Shown here in pieces: positions 52,969 to 63,200 of a stretch of 64,000 bases of DNA (its first letter is position 1; the number at the start of each line of letters is the position of its first letter). Under the pieces are notes generated by a model that was not told the DNA's origin, searched no databases, and saw nothing but the letters and a program-made list of their open reading frames with translations. This DNA is from Limibacterium fermenti (GTDB lineage Bacteria; Bacteroidota; Bacteroidia; Bacteroidales; Dysgonomonadaceae): contig NZ_CP159486.1 in NCBI RefSeq assembly GCF_041902845.1, positions 2,542,001-2,606,000 on the forward strand. Direction: 5' to 3'. The position numbers and the translations under genes are program-made.

Positions 52969-55054
52969 TCAACATCCAACCCGTCGTGCTCCGCCCAATC
53001 ATTTATTTCAATTCCACTTGGTACAATTATAAGTTCGATTTTTAATTAATAATACAAAAATACCTAGCGTATTTCAATTCCACTTGGTACAATTATAAGA
53101 ATATTTTAAATCAGTCCAGTGTATAATTTTACCCTATTTCAATTCCACTTGGTACAATTATAAGAGCCGGAATTCGGCAAAAAAAATCAAGCGTTTGTGG
53201 AATTTCAATTCCACTTGGTACAATTATAAGTTGAAATCGGGGATCGATGGCGATACCAACGTGGAGGATTTCAATTCCACTTGGTACAATTATAAGGCGG
53301 AATTAATCGACCTCGATAAAGTAGTCAAAATCAAATTTCAATTCCACTTGGTACAATTATAAGAGTCTTTTTGTCTTTTGTTTCGCTCGTACATATATAA
53401 ATTTCAATTCCACTTGGTACAATTATAAGCAGGGGTTGCAGCATATGCAGCAGGTGACCCTAATGGATTTCAATTCCACTTGGTACAATTATAAGCACGC
53501 AAAGCGCGCTGTTTAACATCACGAGTAATCCAATTTCAATTCCACTTGGTACAATTATAAGTTGTTAGTTTCGGTTTTGTAGAGATAGTAGAAAGATATT
53601 TCAATTCCACTTGGTACAATTATAAGTACGTGAAGCGATATTTAGCGACGTATGCCGGTAAGAATTTCAATTCCACTTGGTACAATTATAAGAATACTTG
53701 TCAAAAACATGTAAACTTTTTACCACTAATATTTCAATTCCACTTGGTACAATTATAAGGAAACAGAAAAAAAGACAATGGCAAGTAAGACTCAAATTTC
53801 AATTCCACTTGGTACAATTATAAGCCGTCAGGGATCAGGCTAGACATGCGGATATATTAAATTTCAATTCCACTTGGTACAATTATAAGGTTACCGGACG
53901 AATCTTCTACGAATATTTCATAATAATTTCAATTCCACTTGGTACAATTATAAGTGGGTAAAAAGCTACAGGATCTACTTTGTATTTAAAATTTCAATTC
54001 CACTTGGTACAATTATAAGGTTCAGTCAGTTGCTTGAACGCGCATATAAAAAGAAATTTCAATTCCACTTGGTACAATTATAAGCATTGGAGCCGTATTT
54101 GGGACATTATGGAACGCCGATTTCAATTCCACTTGGTACAATTATAAGTTTATATAGGCCTTTGCCGGCTCCCTGCTGGAATGAGATTTCAATTCCACTT
54201 GGTACAATTATAAGATTTATCCGAATCTTTAACCGCCTGATAATACCCGTATTTCAATTCCACTTGGTACAATTATAAGCGCCTGGCCGTAATCGAAAGG
54301 GCTTACGGTAAAATATTTCAATTCCACTTGGTACAATTATAAGTTGTGCTGAATCAGGCATCCGGTTTGACGCAATAAAATTTCAATTCCACTTGGTACA
54401 ATTATAAGTTTTGCTTTCTATAGAGTAATATGCACTATATCTAATTTCAATTCCACTTGGTACAATTATAAGTCAATAGTGGCATGGAAATAATCTCTGC
54501 TATAAAAGAATTTCAATTCCACTTGGTACAATTATAAGACGGGATTTGGAAAAATTGGATAAACAGGAAGATTAATTTCAATTCCACTTGGTACAATTAT
54601 AAGCATCAAAGAACTGCCAGCCTCCAAGTTTCGAAGAAATTTCAATTCCACTTGGTACAATTATAAGATAATTGTTTTAGAAACACAAATATAGTATTTA
54701 ATATATTTCAATTCCACTTGGTACAATTATAAGGCTCAATTCGCTTGTGATCTTCTTTCAATTCCCTATTTCAATTCCACTTGGTACAATTATAAGTGAT
54801 CCGGTCAAGTTCGATATCAAGTATGTAAAACATTTCAATTCCACTTGGTACAATTATAAGTTGAAAACCAACGCAGATATTTACGAGTGTGGAATATTTC
54901 AATTCCACTTGGTACAATTATAAGACAGCATCTTCTTTCATAGTACAGCCCTTTCTGTAAATTTCAATTCCACTTGGTACAATTATAATATAATACTCCC
55001 CAAAATTAGGACAAGAAGTTAAGTAGTATCTTTGTGCGTAAAAGACAAAGAATT

Positions 55055-55342
55055 ATGAATAAAGGAAGTCGGAGAAAATTCAGTGCTGAATTTAAAGCCA
55101 AAGTAGCGTTGGAAGCATTGCAAGAACGAGAAACCATTGAAAGTTTGTGTAAAAAATATGATTTGCATCCCAATCAGGTAAGCCAGTGGAAACGTTCTTT
55201 CAAGGAAGAAGGAAGCAAGGTCTTTGAAAAGAGTGTCGGGCATGATGAATTATCAGAAAAAGACCGTCTGATAGCAGAACTTTATCGTCAGATAGGGGAA
55301 TTGAAGGTTGACAATGACTGGTTAAAAAAAAAGCTGCGATGA
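55055..55342 (+). CDS. IS3-family transposase OrfA
   Basis: A 95-aa helix-turn-helix and leucine-zipper protein (GSRRKFSAEFKAKVALEALQ, SLCKKYDLHPNQVSQWKRSF, then LIAELYRQIGELKVDNDWLKKKL). The ATG at 55055 follows a TATCTTTG -7 element (55027-55034). A run of nine A at 55324-55332 just before its stop is a likely -1 frameshift slip site that would join it to OrfB, which lies in the -1 frame. Confidence 0.93.
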   Translation: MNKGSRRKFSAEFKAKVALEALQERETIESLCKKYDLHPNQVSQWKRSFKEEGSKVFEKSVGHDELSEKDRLIAELYRQIGELKVDNDWLKKKLR

Positions 55343-56196
55343 TGCCTCCGGAAGTACGCCGCGAATTGGTCGAACGTCAATCTCCGGAGATGAGTATAGT
55401 GCGTCAATGCAAGCTGCTTTCGATTCACCGTAGCGGGTTGTACTACACCCCTTCTCCTGAAAGTGAGGAGAATTTGGGGATTATGCGTTGGTTGGACGAA
55501 CAATATCTTTCCACTCCATTTTATGGTGTTGAGCGACTTCTACCCTTACTCACCCTGTTAGGGTATAGAATCAACCGTAAACGGCTCAGACGGTTAATGC
55601 GCATGGTGGGTTGGCAGACCCTTTATCCGGGCACAAGGACCACTATCCCGGGAAAGGATGGGCACAAATACCCCTATTTGTTGAAAGGGCTGAAGATTGA
55701 CAGGCCGAATCAGGTTTGGGCCATTGACATCACCTATATTCCCATGTCGAAAGGGTTTATGTATTTGTTTGCCATTATCGATGTTTACTCACGTTATGTG
55801 GTGGGCTGGAGCCTGAGTAACACGATGAGCGCGGAATGGTGTGTGGATTGTATCGAAGAGGCTATCTCGGTACATGGAACACCGGAAATAATCAATTCTG
55901 ACCAAGGCAGTCAGTTCACTTCGGATATTTACACCGATTGCCTGAAAAGGCATGAGATTCGCATCAGTATGGACGGTAGAGGTCGTGCCATCGATAATAT
56001 CTTTATTGAACGTTTATGGCGCAGTGTGAAGTACGAACACATCTATTTGCATGCGTATGACGATGGAAACAGTTTGTGGAAGGGATTGAACGGGTACTTC
56101 CGGTTCTATAATCACGACAGGCTCCATCAGAGCCTTGGCTACCGACCGCCGATAGAAGTCTTCCAATGTGGAACGGGACGGCTGAAAACGGCCTGA
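55339..56196 (+). CDS. IS3-family transposase OrfB (DDE integrase)
   Basis: A 285-aa rve-type catalytic subunit. The DDE residues are visible: Asp in VWAIDITYIPMSKG, Asp in IINSDQGSQFTSD and Glu in IDNIFIERLWRSVKYE. An N-terminal HTH_21-like region precedes (YGVERLLPLLTLLGYRINRKRLRRLMR). Overlaps OrfA by ATGA, as usual in IS3 elements. The element looks intact and so may be active. Confidence 0.95.
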   Translation: MMPPEVRRELVERQSPEMSIVRQCKLLSIHRSGLYYTPSPESEENLGIMRWLDEQYLSTPFYGVERLLPLLTLLGYRINRKRLRRLMRMVGWQTLYPGTRTTIPGKDGHKYPYLLKGLKIDRPNQVWAIDITYIPMSKGFMYLFAIIDVYSRYVVGWSLSNTMSAEWCVDCIEEAISVHGTPEIINSDQGSQFTSDIYTDCLKRHEIRISMDGRGRAIDNIFIERLWRSVKYEHIYLHAYDDGNSLWKGLNGYFRFYNHDRLHQSLGYRPPIEVFQCGTGRLKTA

Positions 56197-56386
56197 TAGG
56201 GAGAGCCTTTTTTTAGCTCATTCCGCTTCGGCTACGCCTTCGCTCCATGAGCTAAAGAAAAAACAGCGAATAAAATGAAAGAAAAGTATTATAAACCAAA
56301 TAATAAGTATAAATTTGTATGAAGATATTTATCTTAACGCACTTAATAAAGTGATAATACCTGTCCTACAACTGGGGAGTAGTGTA

Positions 56387-57043
56387 CTACCCTTACTCAC
56401 CCTGTTAGGGTATAGAATCAACCGTAAACGGCTCAGACGGTTAATGCGCATGGTGGGTTGGCAGACCCTTTATCCGGGCACAAGGACCACTATCCCGGGA
56501 AAGGATGGGCACAAATACCCCTATTTGTTGAAAGGGCTGAAGATTGACAGGCCGAATCAGGTTTGGGCCATTGACATCACCTATATTCCCATGTCGAAAG
56601 GGTTTATGTATTTGTTTGCCATTATCGATGTTTACTCACGTTATGTGGTGGGCTGGAGCCTGAGTAACACGATGAGCGCGGAATGGTGTGTGGATTGTAT
56701 CGAAGAGGCTATCTCGGTACATGGAACACCGGAAATAATCAATTCTGACCAAGGCAGTCAGTTCACTTCGGATATTTACACCGATTGCCTGAAAAGGCAT
56801 GAGATTCGCATCAGTATGGACGGTAGAGGTCGTGCCATCGATAATATCTTTATTGAACGTTTATGGCGCAGTGTGAAGTACGAACACATCTATTTGCATG
56901 CGTATGACGATGGAAACAGTTTGTGGAAGGGATTGAACGGGTACTTCCGGTTCTATAATCACGACAGGCTCCATCAGAGCCTTGGCTACCGACCGCCGAT
57001 AGAAGTCTTCCAATGTGGAACGGGACGGCTGAAAACGGCCTGA
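56387..57043 (+). pseudogene. Truncated transposase OrfB fragment
   Basis: Encodes OrfB from LPLLTLLGYRI to the end, with the DDE residues but without the first 67 residues. A reading frame from 56315 adds 24 residues translated from the first copy's right end, giving a 242-aa chimera, which is not likely to be a working transposase without OrfA. Confidence 0.88.
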
Positions 57044-57233
57044 TAGGGAGAGCCTTTTTTTAGCTCATTCCGCTTCGGCTACGCCTTCGCTCCATGAGCT
57101 AAAGAAAAAACAGCGAATAAAATGAAAGAAAAGTATTATAAACCAAATAATAAGTATAAATTTGTATGAAGATATTTATCTTAACGCACTTAATAAAGTG
57201 ATAATACCTGTCCTACAACTGGGGAGTAGTGTA
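56387..57233 (+). mobile_element. 5'-truncated second copy of the IS3 element, 847 bp
   Basis: Bases 56387-57233 repeat 55540-56386 exactly by eye: the right end of the full element runs straight into position 55540 of a second copy, beginning CTACCC inside orfB. The copy has the right inverted repeat but no left one and no orfA. After it the array resumes with a shortened spacer. Confidence 0.93.
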
Positions 57234-57266
57234 AACAACCGTAATAATTTGAGTAATAAGTTCATC

Positions 57267-60200
57267 ATTTCAATTCCACTTGGTACAATTATAAGATAAG
57301 CCATTTCACGTTCCCACTGTGAAAGGTTCCATATTTCAATTCCACTTGGTACAATTATAAGCTTCACGCCAAAAAAAGAAAGAAGCTGTTCAACATACCG
57401 ATTTCAATTCCACTTGGTACAATTATAAGAAGCGGTACGACGCGGACTATTAGCGCGTATACTGTATTTCAATTCCACTTGGTACAATTATAAGTGTCCC
57501 GGTTGTTTTCAGCCACTTTCTGTATTACATCCATTTCAATTCCACTTGGTACAATTATAAGTTTGTAATGAGGGGAATAGTTGTAAGGCATATTACATTT
57601 CAATTCCACTTGGTACAATTATAAGGAGGTTACGCCATTCGGCTCAATCGGACAAATGAAATTTCAATTCCACTTGGTACAATTATAAGGGTGTATACGA
57701 GTATGCTTCAGAAGAATTATCCCCATTTCAATTCCACTTGGTACAATTATAAGCTAGAATATCTAGAATTAAATGCTCTTCTTCCTAAAATTTCAATTCC
57801 ACTTGGTACAATTATAAGCGCTGATTTAACAGGTGTATCTAGTGCAACTATTAAATTTCAATTCCACTTGGTACAATTATAAGCCAATAAGGCAAATCGT
57901 AAGTTGTGGCGTGAACAGCGATTTCAATTCCACTTGGTACAATTATAAGAGCCTAATCCTATGTATTCTCCTGATTTCGATATTGTATTTCAATTCCACT
58001 TGGTACAATTATAAGTAACCCGGACTTTAAAATCCGGTACTATCTCGTAGGATTTCAATTCCACTTGGTACAATTATAAGTTTTATCGAGTCTTTTAAGA
58101 ACGTTTTTTAATTCCGATTTCAATTCCACTTGGTACAATTATAAGTGGCACTTTCCGGCGCTTTCCTGCCTACATAATAAATTTCAATTCCACTTGGTAC
58201 AATTATAAGGGATTACCGGGCTTGCGTCGGGTAACCCTCAGCAAAATTTCAATTCCACTTGGTACAATTATAAGCTCGAGCCTGCTCCGGACGGCAAAAT
58301 CGAATACGTAATTTCAATTCCACTTGGTACAATTATAAGTCGTCCTCCTCGTAACCCGCCGGCTGCTCCGTCTCAAATTTCAATTCCACTTGGTACAATT
58401 ATAAGACAACCCTTTGTCGGAAGGGGATGTATTTAAAGAAAATTTCAATTCCACTTGGTACAATTATAAGCACCACCGGCTCGGGCAGTTCAGGAATATC
58501 GTACAAATTTCAATTCCACTTGGTACAATTATAAGAGAGGACAATGGCCAGGACTTTTCATCGCTAATTTGATTTCAATTCCACTTGGTACAATTATAAG
58601 CGAGTAGCTGCCGGGCGTGAGCGCAGCCATCTTCATTTCAATTCCACTTGGTACAATTATAAGTAACAAGCAGCGGAATAGGAAACAATTACCTTAATAG
58701 ATTTCAATTCCACTTGGTACAATTATAAGATTTTAAAGTTGTCCCCTGGTAGTGCTACTTGCTTCAATTTCAATTCCACTTGGTACAATTATAAGAATGT
58801 AAGTGTTATAAATTTTGCGTTTTTGTTATTTCATTTCAATTCCACTTGGTACAATTATAAGACATTTAAAAGGGCAAGCAGCAGATATAACACACATATT
58901 TCAATTCCACTTGGTACAATTATAAGATATTTGCAAACGGAAGACTAGACGCGCAGAATTTCTATTTCAATTCCACTTGGTACAATTATAAGTGGAAACC
59001 GAACTACACAATTATAGCAGGTCAACGCAATTTCAATTCCACTTGGTACAATTATAAGGCCAGGGGAACGATTGGGACGTAAATCTCCAGACAAATTTCA
59101 ATTCCACTTGGTACAATTATAAGAAACGAAGGCGGGAGGGCGGGATGATTTAACAAAAAATTTCAATTCCACTTGGTACAATTATAAGCCAATTCGGCAA
59201 GTTCTGTTTTGTATTTATCAATACGCATTTCAATTCCACTTGGTACAATTATAAGGTTGCACATGAACGCGCTAAACGTAGGGCTAGACAATTTCAATTC
59301 CACTTGGTACAATTATAAGCGTCGCCGTGGGATGTGGAAAATGCATCGAGTGCAATTTCAATTCCACTTGGTACAATTATAAGGATAAACTTATACAAAT
59401 CAGGTTCAGGAATTATAATATTTCAATTCCACTTGGTACAATTATAAGAACAAACATCCAAATGATTGAATATCAAGCGGATATAAATTTCAATTCCACT
59501 TGGTACAATTATAAGCTGTTTCTTCTATTTCATACCGCCTGTTTAAAGTCAATTTCAATTCCACTTGGTACAATTATAAGCAAAACCTAAACAGGCAAAT
59601 GTACGACTATACGTAATTTCAATTCCACTTGGTACAATTATAAGACAGACGGGGCGCCTGAAATATACACAAAAAGGAGATTTCAATTCCACTTGGTACA
59701 ATTATAAGATGGGTCTTTTCCTACTTCTGCGTTACTTATTACTTCCATTTCAATTCCACTTGGTACAATTATAAGGGTACCTATAAGGCTGTACAACGCC
59801 ATGCTGCACAATTTCAATTCCACTTGGTACAATTATAAGTAGGAAGCAATTACCTTAAGAGGGAAGACAGTAAAATTTCAATTCCACTTGGTACAATTAT
59901 AAGAGTATACAACAATACGAGGCAATGGAGGGCGAAAGCATATTTCAATTCCACTTGGTACAATTATAAGTATTGTATTATCAATACCTTTTTTTCTCGC
60001 TGTCGCATTTCAATTCCACTTGGTACAATTATAAGCATGGAGCTATACAAAATATGGGATTACATACAAGATTTCAATTCCACTTGGTACAATTATAAGT
60101 TTAAAATACTCCATGGTATTACGCGCCCTATTCTATTTCAATTCCACTTGGTACAATTATAAGCAAGACTCGGAAAAGGGCGAACAATTTCAGGAAAATA

Positions 60201-63200
60201 TATTTCAATTCCACTTGGTACAATTATAAGTTAAAAATTGTTGTACCTTTATCGCGTCTTTTCTTAAATTTCAATTCCACTTGGTACAATTATAAGAAAG
60301 GTACAACAATTTTTAATAACAGAAATATGACATTTCAATTCCACTTGGTACAATTATAAGGCAGCAGGGAAAAACAATATTAAAATAATGTAGTAATTTC
60401 AATTCCACTTGGTACAATTATAAGTTTTTAACCTTTTAAAGGTTCTTGTCTGTCGCTCGTATATTTCAATTCCACTTGGTACAATTATAAGTACGTCGCC
60501 GTGGGATGTGGAAAATGTATTGAATGTAATTTCAATTCCACTTGGTACAATTATAAGCTTTGTTTAGGTTTTGCTCGTAGTCTGCTATTTCCTATTTCAA
60601 TTCCACTTGGTACAATTATAAGAACCGCTATAGATACAAGCACAGGAGAATTTAACATATTTCAATTCCACTTGGTACAATTATAAGAAATTGCGAACGA
60701 AACTAAAGAAGCGAATATGCAAAATTTCAATTCCACTTGGTACAATTATAAGGAAGAGTACAATGGCACCCGGCACATTGGTACCATTTAATTTCAATTC
60801 CACTTGGTACAATTATAAGAGACATCGATAACATGCGAAAACATATATTAAGAAAATTTCAATTCCACTTGGTACAATTATAAGCGTACATCCATTTTTG
60901 TCTTATATATTCATTCGCTATTTCAATTCCACTTGGTACAATTATAAGTATACAGCAATACGAGGCACTAGAGGGCGAAAGTATATTTCAATTCCACTTG
61001 GTACAATTATAAGTACCAGATGCATGCTATAGAGCAAAAGCACTCTGATATTTCAATTCCACTTGGTACAATTATAAGACACTAAACCAAACAAGTGGAA
61101 AAGCAGTAAACACGGATTTCAATTCCACTTGGTACAATTATAAGAAGAGTACAATGGCACCCGGCACATTGGTACCATTCAATTTCAATTCCACTTGGTA
61201 CAATTATAAGCGAGTACACTTATGTATGCCAACACACAGGACAACGATTTCAATTCCACTTGGTACAATTATAAGTTAGTTACTTCTAAGGTTCTTGTCT
61301 GTCGCTCGTATATTTCAATTCCACTTGGTACAATTATAAGTTAATTTTTATTAAGTTTACGCGTCTTTTGTATTCCTCATTTCAATTCCACTTGGTACAA
61401 TTATAAGAATCAGGCTCCAACATTATAACGGAAAAATTTAAGCATTTCAATTCCACTTGGTACAATTATAAGTTACTAACAGATCCAGTTTGTAAAAGAA
61501 CCCATTGAAATTTCAATTCCACTTGGTACAATTATAAGTTGGTGGAATCTGAAAAATATTCATCGCCCCAAGCGAATTTCAATTCCACTTGGTACAATTA
61601 TAAGTTCTATCGGTTGAGCGCTTTCAATCTCACCCTGATCATATTTCAATTCCACTTGGTACAATTATAAGCCGGATTGCCCCTCATGGTAGAGACCTGT
61701 ACATTAATTTCAATTCCACTTGGTACAATTATAAGATCCGGTCATGGAAACAATTCGTCCCGATCCTCGAATTTCAATTCCACTTGGTACAATTATAAGC
61801 GCCGTGAATTTCTGAAAGAAGCAAAAGAGATGAAATTTCAATTCCACTTGGTACAATTATAAGCCCTTCTTTGAGAATAAAGGAAACGACGGTTACGGAA
61901 TTTCAATTCCACTTGGTACAATTATAAGATAATACAGCGCAAACCCGCGACAATTATCTTATGTTCTATTTCAATTCCACTTGGTACAATTATAAGATTT
62001 CTGTAAAAATAAAAGGCAAAAAGCAAGCATCAACAATTTCAATTCCACTTGGTACAATTATAAGGCAGTACCTATACCTACTAATTCTATCAATTCTTTA
62101 TTTCAATTCCACTTGGTACAATTATAAGCACACCGTAATAGCCTATCCGGTATATCTTTCCGGATTTCAATTCCACTTGGTACAATTATAAGCCGGATTT
62201 GGATTTATAGAGAACATTCATGAATTGATATTTCAATTCCACTTGGTACAATTATAAGTCCTAAAGCTAATGTTTCAGAAACGGAAGGTTTTAAATTTCA
62301 ATTCCACTTGGTACAATTATAAGGTCGAACAAACCGGCGAACGCAATTATACCCTGAATAATTTCAATTCCACTTGGTACAATTATAAGCGGCATATTGT
62401 TTCTCCGTCAGGCCCTTTTGTTCAAGTATTTCAATTCCACTTGGTACAATTATAAGAAAAACAGTTTGCTACTTTGAAAAGGCGCTCATTCAATTTCAAT
62501 TCCACTTGGTACAATTATAAGATACCGGGCAAAGGACGGTTAAGGCTGTAAAATATAAATTTCAATTCCACTTGGTACAATTATAAGCCATTTGCCTCAT
62601 AGGAGGTTCTGTATCCGTTATAAATTTCAATTCCACTTGGTACAATTATAAGTTCTTTCCTTATCAGCCCTTCCGGACAACAATAAAATATTTCAATTCC
62701 ACTTGGTACAATTATAAGTCAATTTTTCCAAAAGTGGAACGGGTTTTTGGGTAGGAATTTCAATTCCACTTGGTACAATTATAAGGCATCTTCACACGTG
62801 CAATCCCGGATATTATTCGAGAATTTCAATTCCACTTGGTACAATTATAAGCTATGAGTGGCATAACAAGAAATACATTAAAGCCGAATTTCAATTCCAC
62901 TTGGTACAATTATAAGATTGTATTCTTTGTCATCCGTTTCCTTATAAAACGGATTTCAATTCCACTTGGTACAATTATAAGGCGCTTTGCATTTCAGGAG
63001 ACAATCCCCTTAACGCTATTTCAATTCCACTTGGTACAATTATAAGCCCTTTTCCTAAAGAAGATACCGCCCCTTTTATAGCATTTCAATTCCACTTGGT
63101 ACAATTATAAGGCCGGACAATCTCACCGTTGGCGGTTACCTTAACCTATTTCAATTCCACTTGGTACAATTATAAGCTTCAACAGTGAGCACTCCGATTT

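Larger units (their letters stand above)
50074..54988 (-). CRISPR. CRISPR array, leader-distal part, 76 repeats
   Basis: A 29-bp repeat, on the + strand starting ATTTCAATTCC and ending ACAATTATAAG, alternates with unique 34-38 bp spacers (mean period 65.2 bp). By my count there are 76 repeats up to the insertion sequence; the first is degenerate in its 5' third and the last lacks its final G. On the minus strand the repeat ends ATTGAAAT, the 8-nt handle of type I-A/I-B/III crRNAs, so transcription is probably from right to left and this is the old end. Repeats 1-4 carry GGTCC where all others have GGTAC; repeat 7 has TTTTAATTCC. No leader or cas gene is present at this end. Confidence 0.98.
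54989..56386 (+). mobile_element. IS3-family insertion sequence inside the CRISPR array
   Basis: About 1.4 kb element with orfA and orfB. Imperfect terminal inverted repeats: left TATAATACTCCCCA..TAGGACA (from 54989) and, on the other strand, TACACTACTCCCCA..TAGGACA at the right end (56386). It entered at the end of a repeat, removing its last G. No target-site duplication is evident on comparing flanks. Boundaries may be off by a few bases. Confidence 0.9.

Noticed and set aside
56315..57043. 242-aa transposase as an independent gene
   Set aside because: Its N-terminal 24 residues come from the right end of the first IS copy and the rest is a truncated orfB copy.
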